64,000 nt of DNA. It comes from Chryseobacterium senegalense. Lineage in GTDB: Bacteria > Bacteroidota > Bacteroidia > Flavobacteriales > Weeksellaceae. The notes below the pieces were generated by a model. It did no database searches. It was not told the origin of the DNA and worked only from the letters and a program-made list of their open reading frames with translations. Both the position numbers and the translations under genes were made by a program. This document shows, piece by piece, positions 55,353 through 63,959 of this stretch. The stretch covers positions 1,032,589 to 1,096,588 of the forward strand of contig CYUH01000015.1 in assembly GCA_001403755.1 (NCBI GenBank). The letters are read 5' to 3'. Numbering within the stretch: the first letter of the stretch is position 1; each line of letters starts with the position of its first letter.

Positions 55353-55580
55353 TTAATTATGAAAATTTATAAAAAATGATGCATTATTTGAATAATCAGC
55401 TACGGAAATCGTTCCGCAATGTTGTTTTATCATTTCTGCATGTTGCGGAACCATTTCTGTAAGTTGCGCAACCATTTCTGCAGGTCGCGAAACCTTTTCT
55501 GAAGGTTGCGGAAGCATTTCTGCAGGTCGCGAAACCTTTTCTGACGGTTGCGGAAGCATTTCTGACGGTTGCGGAATCAT
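55353..55580 (-). CDS. Possible heptapeptide-repeat protein
   Basis: A 75-codon frame from an ATG at 55580 is built mostly of the 21-bp tandem repeat and encodes heptads such as PQPSEML, PQPSEKV and SRPAEML, then a non-repeated tail ending FINFHN. It lies downstream of the KTSC gene on the same strand. A second minus-strand frame (55396-55638) also crosses the repeat without stops, so openness may only reflect the repeat. No domain is recognised. Confidence 0.3.
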   Translation of the reverse strand: MIPQPSEMLPQPSEKVSRPAEMLPQPSEKVSRPAEMVAQLTEMVPQHAEMIKQHCGTISVADYSNNASFFINFHN

Positions 55581-55587
55581 TTCTGAT
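55431..55587. repeat. 21-bp tandem repeat, seven units plus a part
   Basis: Seven units of 21 bases begin at 55431, 55452, 55473, 55494, 55515, 55536 and 55557; a partial eighth begins at 55578. The plus-strand unit is close to CATTTCTGCAGGTCGCGAAAC, with alternating forms starting CTTTTCTG, so units 3-6 form two 42-bp pairs. Unit length is a multiple of three and keeps minus-strand frames open. The sequence is richer in GC than its surroundings. Confidence 0.92.
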
Positions 55588-55627
55588 ACCTGCTGCTCCG
55601 TTTTGTGCGGAGATGTTTTTTTTTTTT

Positions 55628-55831
55628 TTAAATATCACTCACTTTTTTGTATTTAAAGAAAGGTTTGATGTTTCTGTTCAGATAAACACCTTTCGAAAAA
55701 GAAGCCCGGAAATCATCGAAAACTTCCTTCGGCACGTCGAGATAATTGTAGACCGCTCCTGACACATAAACGATCGTCAGGATCAGGAGTTCCTGCTTAT
55801 AATAATATTTTCTGATGACTGAAGAGGGCAT
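55628..55831 (-). CDS. KTSC domain protein
   Basis: A 67-residue protein matching the KTSC domain (named after human lysyl-tRNA synthetase-associated sequences; function unknown). The conserved core SSVIRKYYYKQELLILTI, then SGAVYNYLDVPKEVFDDF and AFSKG-like ASFSKGVYLNRNIK, fits the family. The ATG at 55831 (MPSSVIRK) was chosen; an in-frame upstream TTG would add 17 residues reading into the promoter of the next gene. It is divergent from the CvfB-like gene and upstream of the 21-bp tandem repeat. Confidence 0.8.
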   Translation of the reverse strand: MPSSVIRKYYYKQELLILTIVYVSGAVYNYLDVPKEVFDDFRASFSKGVYLNRNIKPFFKYKKVSDI

Positions 55832-55867
55832 GACAAAATTTTGCAATTTCTGTTCCTTTAGTTTTCT

Positions 55868-55875
55868 TACCTTTG
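55868..55875 (+). promoter_or_regulatory. Candidate -7 box for the CvfB-like gene
   Basis: TACCTTTG matches TAnnTTTG, ending 26 bases before the ATG. A matching -33 element is not clear. Confidence 0.45.
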
Positions 55876-55901
55876 CAGTCAATTATTTATCACGCTAACC
55901 T

Positions 55902-56738
55902 ATGAATCCCGGCAAAACTCAATTATTAAAAATCGCAGAAAAAAATTATTCCGGATTATTTCTGGAAGATGAAAACGGAGAAAGAGCATTTCTTCCGAAA
56001 ATTTTTGCTTCCGAAGATGCCGAAATCGGTGATGAAATGGAAGTTTTCGTTTATCAGGACGATGATAAACTGAAAGCAACTACCGAGAAACCCAATGCCG
56101 AAGTAGGCGAATTTGCCGTGATGACCTGCGTACAGAGTCTTCCCAGTGGCGCTTTTATGGATTGGGGAATCATCAAAGATTTGTTTATACCTTACAAGCA
56201 ACAAAAACAGAAAATTGTAGAGGGAAAAAGGTATTTGGTTTACGTTTACGTTGATGAATCTTTAGGACTAATAACTGGTACCACAAGGTTTAAGAGAAAT
56301 CCACAGTACGACGATTTGCCTTTCCGCAAAGGCGATAAAGTGAATTTGATTTTAATGGGAGAAGGCGAATTGGGCTGGAATGTCATCATCAATAAAAAAT
56401 ATATCGGACTGATTTACGCATCCGATGTATATAAAAAATTATTCCCACTTTCAGAAGAAATTGGTTACATCAAATCTGTGAGAGAAGATGGTAAAATTGA
56501 TGTTTCCCTACAGCCGGAAGGTTACGAAAACAACGATGAATTTCAGCAAATCATTCTGGATAAATTAAATGCAAACTATGGATTACTCTATCTTTCCGAT
56601 AAGTCCGAACCAGAAGAAATTAAACAAGAACTGCAGATGAGCAAAAAGAATTTCAAGAAAGCCATCGGTGGATTATATCGAGATAAGAAAATTGAAATTT
56701 TAGAGGATAAAATTCGTTTGGTTGATGAGAATGAATAA
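55902..56738 (+). CDS. S1-like RNA-binding protein (CvfB family)
   Basis: A 278-residue soluble protein of the CvfB type, with tandem S1-like OB folds and a C-terminal winged helix. S1-type segments are VGEFAVMTCVQSLPSGAFMD, with the following KDLFIPYKQQ, and later GELGWNVIINKKYIGLIY and GYIKSVREDGKIDVSLQP. The C-terminal winged helix spans about residues 225-275 (MSKKNFKKAIGGLYRDKKIE). Family members bind RNA and affect virulence factor and nuclease regulation in Staphylococcus; the role in flavobacteria is unknown. The start MNPGKTQLLKI is at the ATG 26 bases after the -7 box. Confidence 0.88.
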   Translation: MNPGKTQLLKIAEKNYSGLFLEDENGERAFLPKIFASEDAEIGDEMEVFVYQDDDKLKATTEKPNAEVGEFAVMTCVQSLPSGAFMDWGIIKDLFIPYKQQKQKIVEGKRYLVYVYVDESLGLITGTTRFKRNPQYDDLPFRKGDKVNLILMGEGELGWNVIINKKYIGLIYASDVYKKLFPLSEEIGYIKSVREDGKIDVSLQPEGYENNDEFQQIILDKLNANYGLLYLSDKSEPEEIKQELQMSKKNFKKAIGGLYRDKKIEILEDKIRLVDENE

Positions 56739-56821
56739 TTTTTTATCCAAAAAAAAATACTCGACAGGAAAATGTAAAGCTGATTTTAACTTATAATTTC
56801 TATTTTTTATTAAGGAAAATA

Positions 56822-57169
56822 TCATTCTTTTTTTACCACTAAAATCCAGTCGTCTTCCAAAAAGCGATAACCAATTTCATAGAGAAAACGATATTCAGCA
56901 CCGTTTTTATAAATTTTCACATTGGTGAAATATTCAAAATCGAAACCTTCGGAAGTCAGTTTGTTGCGGGTAGTTTTCGCTTTTCCATCAACGAATTTTT
57001 GTTCACTCAAAATGCGGTGGTTTTTGCGCAACTTGTTGTTGATATTTCGCATCAGGTTCGAAGTGTCTCGGTTATTTTTATTATTATAGGCGTTTCTGCA
57101 GCCGTCGTTGCAAAATTTCTTATCGCTTCTTCCGATAATTTGATCACCACATTCCAGGCAGTTTTGCAT
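56822..57169 (-). CDS. Small zinc-ribbon protein
   Basis: A 115-residue protein with an N-terminal treble-clef/ribbon-like zinc site: C4 and C7 (CLECG), C20 and C24 (KKFCNDGCRNAYNN). A basic helical linker follows (MRNINNKLRKNHRIL), and a C-terminal part rich in aromatics (GFDFEYFTNVKIY, YEIGYRFLEDDWILVV). The ATG at 57169 was chosen because the zinc motif then opens the protein; the upstream extension is not conserved-looking. Similar small CxxC-CxxxC proteins are common in Bacteroidetes. It could bind nucleic acid, but that is inference. It converges on the CvfB-like gene. Confidence 0.75.
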   Translation of the reverse strand: MQNCLECGDQIIGRSDKKFCNDGCRNAYNNKNNRDTSNLMRNINNKLRKNHRILSEQKFVDGKAKTTRNKLTSEGFDFEYFTNVKIYKNGAEYRFLYEIGYRFLEDDWILVVKKE

Positions 57170-57308
57170 CTCTAAAATTTTGATTATCAAATATAAAGAA
57201 TTATCCATTTGTAAGTGATAATTTTTGAAATGTTTAATCTTTCGCAAATGAAAAATATCGGTATTTATTTAGAGCAAAAAATAGTGGTGAATAAAATGAC
57301 GAAAAAAA

Positions 57309-57839
57309 CTATCGAAATGGTTTCAAAAACTCATGAATCAATTCTTCAAGATAATTGTGGATAAATTCCTCTTCTTCTTGAACATCAACTGCAAGAAGTG
57401 TTGCTTCCGTATGTAAATTTAGATTGATTGCCAAATGAGCACTTGCGCTGTAAGCGGCAATTTTGTAATGCGCCAATTTTTGTGCGGTCAAAATAAGGGA
57501 AATATCCCAATTTAGCGGGTCATTAGCGAAAAATTCTAGATGTTTCTGAGCTTCGCTGATCAATGCGGTGAAAGATTCACAATCTTTAAAGCGGGGCGTC
57601 TCATGGTGTAATTTAAAGATTTTTTCAAGTCGTTCCAAATGACTGAGATGAATCGCATAATGGTTGTCCAAAATAATCTTCAATTTTTCAGACAAAATTC
57701 CATGTTTTATATTCTGATAAGATTCGCCCACGATTTTTTCTGCGCAATATAATTCCATAATGGAATCCATAAAAAATTGCTGAAGGCCTTCCCGCGAATG
57801 CTCAGTTTCCGCAGTAATATTTTTTTTTGATTTTGTCAT
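57309..57839 (-). CDS. DUF892 (YciE/YciF-type) ferritin-like protein
   Basis: A 176-residue four-helix bundle protein of the DUF892 family. Carboxylates and His expected for a di-metal site are in LQQFFMDSIMELYCAEKIV, the NHYAIHLSHLERLEKIF helix, AQKLAHYKIAAY and the DVQEEEEFIHNYLEELI helix. Members are induced by stress and are thought to act in metal/oxygen chemistry or protection. The ATG at 57839 (MTKSKKNITAE) is preferred over an upstream in-frame start. It is alone on the minus strand, with about 400 bases of upstream non-coding DNA. Confidence 0.85.
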   Translation of the reverse strand: MTKSKKNITAETEHSREGLQQFFMDSIMELYCAEKIVGESYQNIKHGILSEKLKIILDNHYAIHLSHLERLEKIFKLHHETPRFKDCESFTALISEAQKHLEFFANDPLNWDISLILTAQKLAHYKIAAYSASAHLAINLNLHTEATLLAVDVQEEEEFIHNYLEELIHEFLKPFR

Positions 57840-58238
57840 GGTTCTGGTATAGTTTCTATTAAATGGAAATTTAGAAACGATTTCTGGAAAATTCACAGCT
57901 AATATTATGCCCAATTACGACTCGAATTTTCATTGAATATGCCTAATGAGCAATTTTCGTTGAGTAATCGGGGACTTTCATTAATATATTTTTTTTGAAT
58001 GCTCAAATTTAAATTCAAGTGAGTTACTTCAATTCGTTAAACGCAAAAAAAATAGATTTTAGCATATTGAATTTTGGTAAGCGAAATTTCCGCTGTTGCT
58101 TATTTAACGAAAATTTGCTATTAATTTTTGTTAATGATCAATACTTTGCTTGTTAGACGATCATGCCGATTTCTTTCTCATTTACTTCCTTACTAATTTT
58201 AGCGAACAATAAATGAATTTTTTTCTATTCAATTAATA
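57840..58238. other. Intergenic AT-rich stretch
   Basis: This stretch lies between DUF892 and aminotransferase genes, both on the minus strand, and must contain the DUF892 promoter. Short oppositely oriented words such as TTAACGAAAATTTGC occur, but no protein frame, RNA gene or strong terminator was recognised. Confidence 0.5.
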
Positions 58239-59381
58239 TTAATCTAGAAATTTTTTGATATTGGATACCGCATTAACGATCGTTTTTTCTTTTTTGGCAA
58301 AACAGAAACGAATCATTCCCGTATTGGTTTCGTCATGATAAAACGCCGAGAGTGGAATAGTTGCAACTTTCGCTTGTTCGGTTAGCCAAATCGCAAATTC
58401 TTTATCTGAAACATTCGCAATATTTTCATAACCCAACACCTGAAAATATCCGGCTTCGGCTTTTCCTTTCATTGAAAACGGAAGATTTTTGAATTCATTT
58501 AAGAAAAAATCCCTTTTATGTTGCATGATTTTTTGGTTTTCTTCAGCATCAAAGATTTCGAGATATTTTGCTAAAGCATATTGTGCAGGCGAATTCACAC
58601 TAAAACCTAAATATTGATGAACACGGCGATAAGCAAGAGTAAGTTCCTCTGAAGCCAAAATATAACCCACTTTCCAACCGGTGATGTGAAACATTTTACC
58701 AAAAGAAAATATACTAAAACAACTTTCGCGGAGTTTAGGATGATGAAAAGCACTATTAAATTCGTTCTCATCATAAGTAAGAATATCATAAACTTCATCG
58801 GAAATTACTACGATTTCTGTAGCATCTATGATTGAAGAAAGTTGATCCCAATCGGATTTTTTCCAAATTTTACCGGAAGGATTATGCGGTGAATTGACGA
58901 TTATCGCCTTTGTTTTCTCTGAAATGGCATTTTTCAGCATATCAAAATCCACGTCAAAGTCATTTTTTAAACTTACGAAAACCGGCAAACCTCCATTCAT
59001 TTCAATAGCCGGAACATAGGAATCGTAGGAAGGTTCCAAAATGATCACTTCATCACCAAAACCAATAATCGCGGCGAGTGCAGTGTAAATTGCATACGTT
59101 GCTCCCGGAGAGATTGTGATGTTTTCTTTGACAAGGGAAATTGGTAGTTTTCTGTTTTGGTTAAAGGTGATAAGGTGTTCAACCAAAATAGGAAGTCCGC
59201 TCATGGGTGCATATTGATTAAAATTTTTCCCGGTTCCCTCGGCAAGAAATTTTTTCAGACGGTCATCAATTTCATAATCGGGAAAACCTTGGGAGAGATT
59301 TACTGCGTTGTTTTGTTGCGCAAGCGCCGTCATTTCCGAGAATATCGTAAGGTCTTTGCCCGAATGTTTTCTTTTAATCAT
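58239..59381 (-). CDS. Class I/II PLP-dependent aminotransferase (methionine aminotransferase type)
   Basis: A 380-residue aminotransferase. The PLP lysine is in SFGKMFHITGWKVGYI, the pyridine Asp in SDEVYDIL, and the substrate Arg in GMIRFCFAKKE near the C-terminus. The start of the mature fold, AVNLSQGFPDYEID, and the length match the YbdL/methionine aminotransferase group, acting on methionine and other hydrophobic or aromatic amino acids in methionine salvage. The protein starts MIKRKHSGKD; a TAAATTTG box on the minus strand ends 6 bases before this ATG. Exact amino-acid specificity is not decidable by eye. Confidence 0.88.
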   Translation of the reverse strand: MIKRKHSGKDLTIFSEMTALAQQNNAVNLSQGFPDYEIDDRLKKFLAEGTGKNFNQYAPMSGLPILVEHLITFNQNRKLPISLVKENITISPGATYAIYTALAAIIGFGDEVIILEPSYDSYVPAIEMNGGLPVFVSLKNDFDVDFDMLKNAISEKTKAIIVNSPHNPSGKIWKKSDWDQLSSIIDATEIVVISDEVYDILTYDENEFNSAFHHPKLRESCFSIFSFGKMFHITGWKVGYILASEELTLAYRRVHQYLGFSVNSPAQYALAKYLEIFDAEENQKIMQHKRDFFLNEFKNLPFSMKGKAEAGYFQVLGYENIANVSDKEFAIWLTEQAKVATIPLSAFYHDETNTGMIRFCFAKKEKTIVNAVSNIKKFLD

Positions 59382-59386
59382 ATCAT

Positions 59387-59394
59387 CAAATTTA
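59387..59394 (-). promoter_or_regulatory. -7-type box directly before the aminotransferase start
   Basis: TAAATTTG on the minus strand ends 5 bases before the ATG at 59381. With a start site about 5-7 bases after the box, the transcript would be leaderless or almost so. The same geometry is seen at both mnmE copies. Confidence 0.4.
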
Positions 59395-59457
59395 AAAATA
59401 AACTTTAAAATTTGTTTTAAAATTTATTTGTTACTTTTAAACTTCAAAAAAATAATT

Positions 59458-60474
59458 ATGAAAAACCTTTTTCTTCCGCTATTTTCGGTGGTGATACTTA
59501 GCAGCTGTGCCTCGGTAAATTATTCTTATGACGGTAAAGTTTTCAAACAATCATTGGAAACTATTTCGCAACAGGATCTCAAGAAAAATCTGTATGTGAT
59601 AGCCTCAGACGAAATGGGAGGTCGAGAGACCGGAAGTCCGGGACAGAAAAAAGCCGGCGAATACCTGATTAAGCAATATAAGGAAATGGGAATTTCTCAT
59701 CCTGCTCAAATGAATTCTTATTACCAAAAAATTCCTGCAGCTAGTTTAAATACCGGAAGAGCGCGCAATTTGCCGGATTCGGAAAATATTTTGGCTTTTA
59801 TCGCAGGTACCGAAAAACCCGAAGAAATCATCGTTGTTTCCGCACACTACGATCATGTCGGAACGCAAAATGGTGTGGTTTACAATGGAGCTGATGATGA
59901 TGGAAGTGGCACTGTTGCGGTAATGCAAATTGCAAAAGCTTTCCAAAATGCCAAAAAATCCGGTCATGGACCGAAAAGATCGATCCTGTTTCTTCATGTA
60001 ACCGGCGAAGAGCATGGATTGCTGGGATCCAAATATTACGCTGATAACCCAATTTTCCCGATGGCAAATACGGTAGCTAATCTTAATATCGATATGATCG
60101 GAAGATGTGATCCTGAAAATTGCGGAAAAAATTATGTGTATGTAATTGGCTCCGAAATGTTGAGTTCCGATTTAAAGAAAATTAATGTGGAAGCCAATAA
60201 TAAAGTAACCCAGATGGAACTAAACTATAATTATGATGATCCAAAAGATCCGCAAAGATTGTATTACCGTTCCGATCATTATAATTTTGCCAAAAACGGC
60301 GTTCCGGTAGCTTTTTTCTTTGATGGAATTCATGAAGATTACCATCAGCCAACCGATGACGCTGATAAGATTGATTATGAAGCGCTTCAGAAACGTGCTC
60401 AGCTTGTTTTCGCAACTGCCTGGGAATTGGCCAATAGAAAAGATAGAATTGTGGTCGATAAAAAGAATCAGTAG
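59458..60474 (+). CDS. Lipoprotein M28 family peptidase
   Basis: A 338-residue secreted zinc peptidase. The signal peptide ends in a good lipobox (VVILSSCAS), so it is predicted to be a lipoprotein, probably facing the periplasm or cell surface. Zinc ligands: H and D in VSAHYDHVG and NGADDDGSG, the Glu pair in TGEEHGLLG, Asp in NIDMIGR and His in YHQPTDDAD. The ATG at 59458 starts the signal peptide; an upstream in-frame extension overlapping the aminotransferase gene is rejected. It is shorter than the other two M28 proteins and lacks their PA-type insert. A terminator follows. Confidence 0.92.
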   Translation: MKNLFLPLFSVVILSSCASVNYSYDGKVFKQSLETISQQDLKKNLYVIASDEMGGRETGSPGQKKAGEYLIKQYKEMGISHPAQMNSYYQKIPAASLNTGRARNLPDSENILAFIAGTEKPEEIIVVSAHYDHVGTQNGVVYNGADDDGSGTVAVMQIAKAFQNAKKSGHGPKRSILFLHVTGEEHGLLGSKYYADNPIFPMANTVANLNIDMIGRCDPENCGKNYVYVIGSEMLSSDLKKINVEANNKVTQMELNYNYDDPKDPQRLYYRSDHYNFAKNGVPVAFFFDGIHEDYHQPTDDADKIDYEALQKRAQLVFATAWELANRKDRIVVDKKNQ

Positions 60475-60498
60475 AAAAGTTCAAGATCCAAAATAATT

Positions 60499-60533
60499 AC
60501 TCTGTTGCTTTTGCAGCGGAGTTTTTGTTTTTT
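60499..60533 (+). terminator. Terminator after the M28 lipoprotein gene
   Basis: ACTCTGTTGC pairs with GCAGCGGAGT (two G-T pairs) around TTTT, followed by a T-rich run. It separates the peptidase from the tRNA gene. Confidence 0.85.
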
Positions 60534-60548
60534 GTACATTTGATCGTC

Positions 60549-60620
60549 GGCTCCATAGTTCAACGGATAGAATAGAAGTTTCCTAAACTTTAGATCCAAG
60601 TTCGATTCTTGGTGGAGTCA
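60549..60620 (+). tRNA. tRNA-Arg (anticodon CCT)
   Basis: A 72-base cloverleaf. The acceptor stem is GGCTCCA with TGGAGTC (one G-T pair) and discriminator A. The D arm is GTTC/GAAT, and the anticodon stem GAAGT/ACTTT encloses the loop TTCCTAA with anticodon CCT. The T arm CCAAG-TTCGATT-CTTGG is perfect. CCA is not encoded. It reads AGG codons. Confidence 0.95.
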
Positions 60621-60700
60621 CTTTCCGCAAATAAGAGAATCCGCTGTTTAGCAACGGATTCAATAGATAAAAACATCTCATTTTTTAATTAGACAACAAC

Positions 60701-60729
60701 AAAAAAGAGAAGCCGACGATGCTTCTCTT
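60701..60729 (-). terminator. Terminator downstream of uvrA
   Basis: On the minus strand AAGAGAAGC pairs perfectly with GCTTCTCTT around a 7-base loop and runs into a T tract. It lies 190 bases past the uvrA stop; a second weaker hairpin AATCCG/CGGATT lies at 60638-60660. Confidence 0.75.
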
Positions 60730-60919
60730 AAATTTTTATATCAATTTAATGGTATTTCTGTGGATGCTGAAATAGAAAAAAGTCTTCATTCTCTCTTATT
60801 TTCATAGTAAATGTAAAACATTTTTTACTAAGAAATGTAAACTGAATGTTAAAAAACACTTTTTATTCACATCTTTTTGTGGATAAGGAACTTAGATGGA
60901 ATTTTACATCAACAATATT

Positions 60920-63706
60920 TTATAGTTTTTCCTTTAGATATTTCGCTGTATGCGATTTTTTGTTCTTAATTAAATCTTCCGGCGTTCCGGTAAAAACCAC
61001 TTCGCCGCCGTGTTTTCCTGCTTCAGGACCAATGTCGATGATGTAGTCTGCAGATTTAATGATGTCGGGTTGATGTTCAATAACAATCACCGAATGTCCC
61101 AATTCGATCAAAGCTTGAAGGGAAGTAAGTAATTTATTGATGTCGTGAAAATGCAAACCAGTAGAAGGTTCATCGAAAATGAAAAGTGTTTTTTCGTTGG
61201 TAACACCTTTCACAAGGAATGAAGCCAATTTCACCCTTTGCGCCTCACCGCCAGAAAGAGTAGAAGAGCTTTGCCCGAGCTGAAGATACCCCAAACCTAC
61301 TTCCTGCAGAGGTTTCAATTTGGTCACAATTTTTTGCTCGTCGTTCTCGCTGAAAAATTCCAATGCTTCATCCACGGTCATGTGGAGAATATCGGAAATG
61401 TTTTTTTCATCAAATTTAATATCGAGAATTTCGTTTTTGAAACGACTTCCGTGGCAAGTTTCACATTCCAATTCGATATCGGCCATAAACTGCATCGAAA
61501 CATTGATTACACCTTCGCCTTTGCATTCATCACATCTTCCGCCATCGACGTTGAACGAAAAATGTTTAGGTTTCAATCCTTGCAATTTGGCGAGTTTCTG
61601 TTTGGAAAAAAGATCCCTAATATCGTCGTACGCTTTCAAATAGGTTACAGGATTGGATCGCGACGATTTTCCGATGGGATTTTGATCAATCAGTTCTATA
61701 TTTTTGATGAGTTTTTTAGGAAATTCCACGGAATCGTAATCGGCTTTTTTTCCGCCCATTCCCAATTGAATTTGAATATCGTTGGTAAGAATTTCTTTCA
61801 TTAAAGTTGATTTTCCACTTCCGGAAACTCCCGAAATTACGACCAAATTTTCCAATGGAATATTGACATCGATGTTTTTCAAATTGTTTTGTCGCGCACC
61901 TTTTATCTGAATAAATTCCTTTGCTTTTCTTCGTTTTTCAGGAATCTTAATTTCTAATTTTTCTGTTAGGTACTGAGCGGTAAGTGAATTTGAATTTTGC
62001 AATTCCTTGAAATTTCCTGCAAAAACGAGTTCACCACCAAGATATCCGGCTTCCGGACCAATATCGATGATGTAATCCGCAGCTTTCATCACGTCTTCGT
62101 CATGTTCTACCACAATCACGGTATTCCCCAAATCCCGAAGATTTTTCAAAACTTCTATTAAATTTTCAGTATCCCGAGAGTGCAATCCAATCGACGGTTC
62201 ATCCAGAATATAAATGGAACCAACCAAGGAACTTCCCAACGATGTTGCGAGATTAATCCGCTGACTTTCGCCACCGGAAAGGGTATTAGAAGTTCGGTTG
62301 AGCGTGAGATATCCTAGGCCAACTTTATCTAAAAATTCGAGTCGAGTCGTGATTTCATACAGTAATCTTTTGGCGATTTCTGCGTCGTGCTTGTTCAGTT
62401 TTAATGATTTCACTAATGGCAACAATTCATCCAACGGAAGCTCGATCATATCCTGAATATTATGTCCGTCAATCTTTACGTATTGCGTTTCCTGACGCAA
62501 TCTCAATCCTTCGCAAGTCGGGCAAATGGTTTTTCCTCGAAATCGGGAAAGCATCACGCGATATTGAATTTTGTAAAGATTTTCCTCCACCATTTTGAAG
62601 AAGTTGTTGATCGAGGGGAAATTTCTGGAGTTATCGCCTTTCCAAAGAAAGTTTCTCTGCTCTTTATTAAGTTGATGATAAGGTTTATGAATAGGAAATT
62701 GCGTTCCTGCTTTTTTGATGAATTCTTTCTTCCAATCACTCATGGATTCACCTTTCCAACTGGCCACTGCGTCCTCATAAACCGAAAGGTTTTTGTTGGG
62801 AATTACCAAATCTTCATCAATTCCAACGACTTTTCCGTATCCTTCACATTCCGGACAAGCACCATAAAGATTATTGAAACTAAAAAAATGAACATTGGGT
62901 TCCATGAAATTCATTCCGTCCAACTCAAATTTATTTGAAAATTCGGTGATTTTTCCGCTTTCGATATTTTTCAGTGAGCAATAACCATGACCTTCGTAAA
63001 ACGCCATTTGTATAGAGTCGGCAAGTCTTTGCAAGAAGTTCTCATCCTCTTCATACCGGAATCGATCAATCACGAGCTGAATTTCCATATCTTTTTCTGG
63101 AACAAATCCGAAACTCTCAAGATCTTCAATTGCGGCAACATTTCCATTCACTTCAATTCTTGTAAAACCGGATAATTTTAGCGTTTTCAGTTGCTCATTA
63201 AATTTAGAAAGGTCAAAATTCAATGGGTTTCTCAGTAGAAAAGTTTGGTTTTCATTGTTCTTTATGAAGTCGATCACATCAGAAACCGAATCTTTCTTCA
63301 CTTCCCGACCGGATATTGGCGAAAAAGTTCTTCCAATTCTCGCGAAGAGCAACTTCAGGTAATCGTAAACTTCAGTGGAAGTTCCGACGGTTGAACGCGG
63401 ATTAGAAGAAATTACCTTTTGCTGAATCGCGATTGAAGGCGCCAAACCTTTGATGTCGTCCACCTTCGGCTTTTCCAATTTTCCAAGAAACTGTCGTGCA
63501 TAAGAACTTAAACTTTCTACATATCTGCGCTGTCCTTCGGCATAAATAGTGTCGAAAGCCAATGAAGATTTTCCGCTCCCGGAAACGCCCGTAATCACAA
63601 TTAATTTATTCTTCGGAAGAAGAACATCGATGTGTTTCAGGTTGTTAAGATGTGCGTTCTTAACGAAAATTTCCTTTTTAATATCGATTTCTGGATTTTT
63701 AGTCAT
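60920..63706 (-). CDS. uvrA: Excinuclease ABC subunit A
   Basis: A 928-residue ABC-type ATPase that, with UvrB, scans DNA for bulky lesions in nucleotide excision repair. Two P-loops, GVSGSGKSSLAFD near residue 40 and GVSGSGKSTLM near residue 630, and two ABC signatures LSGGESQRI and LSGGEAQRV are present. Zinc cysteine pairs are seen in YGACPECEGYG, ICPTCEGLR, RCDECKGEG and ECETCHGSR. Length is standard. The start MTKNPEIDIKKEIFV is the ATG at 63706. It stands alone on the minus strand with its own terminator region downstream. Confidence 0.98.
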   Translation of the reverse strand: MTKNPEIDIKKEIFVKNAHLNNLKHIDVLLPKNKLIVITGVSGSGKSSLAFDTIYAEGQRRYVESLSSYARQFLGKLEKPKVDDIKGLAPSIAIQQKVISSNPRSTVGTSTEVYDYLKLLFARIGRTFSPISGREVKKDSVSDVIDFIKNNENQTFLLRNPLNFDLSKFNEQLKTLKLSGFTRIEVNGNVAAIEDLESFGFVPEKDMEIQLVIDRFRYEEDENFLQRLADSIQMAFYEGHGYCSLKNIESGKITEFSNKFELDGMNFMEPNVHFFSFNNLYGACPECEGYGKVVGIDEDLVIPNKNLSVYEDAVASWKGESMSDWKKEFIKKAGTQFPIHKPYHQLNKEQRNFLWKGDNSRNFPSINNFFKMVEENLYKIQYRVMLSRFRGKTICPTCEGLRLRQETQYVKIDGHNIQDMIELPLDELLPLVKSLKLNKHDAEIAKRLLYEITTRLEFLDKVGLGYLTLNRTSNTLSGGESQRINLATSLGSSLVGSIYILDEPSIGLHSRDTENLIEVLKNLRDLGNTVIVVEHDEDVMKAADYIIDIGPEAGYLGGELVFAGNFKELQNSNSLTAQYLTEKLEIKIPEKRRKAKEFIQIKGARQNNLKNIDVNIPLENLVVISGVSGSGKSTLMKEILTNDIQIQLGMGGKKADYDSVEFPKKLIKNIELIDQNPIGKSSRSNPVTYLKAYDDIRDLFSKQKLAKLQGLKPKHFSFNVDGGRCDECKGEGVINVSMQFMADIELECETCHGSRFKNEILDIKFDEKNISDILHMTVDEALEFFSENDEQKIVTKLKPLQEVGLGYLQLGQSSSTLSGGEAQRVKLASFLVKGVTNEKTLFIFDEPSTGLHFHDINKLLTSLQALIELGHSVIVIEHQPDIIKSADYIIDIGPEAGKHGGEVVFTGTPEDLIKNKKSHTAKYLKEKL

Positions 63707-63872
63707 AGGTAAAATTGAGACCTACAAAAATACGGTTTTTTGCTCAGAAATTTTCATAGACTTTCATTTTAAGTAAGAGGGGAATTCCCACCAAAATATT
63801 ATTTTTCTGCATTAAGAATTAAGTAGTGAAATCATCAATAGATTATCGAATTATTTCATTGCACTATTAATT

Positions 63873-63897
63873 AAAAAAAGCCAAAATTTTTGGCTTT
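63873..63897 (-). terminator. Terminator of a gene entering from the right edge
   Basis: A 10-bp perfect stem (AAAGCCAAAA with TTTTGGCTTT) with a single unpaired T at the centre (in practice a slightly larger loop) is followed on the minus strand by seven T. It points to a minus-strand gene ending just to the right. Confidence 0.8.
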
Positions 63898-63959
63898 CAG
63901 ATATTTACGAAATACAGTTTTTTAAGCTACACTTTATTCGTTTTTAATTGAAGTAAATA

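Noticed and set aside
55431-55587. CRISPR array
   Set aside because: Units are contiguous 21-mers without unique spacers, and no cas genes are present.
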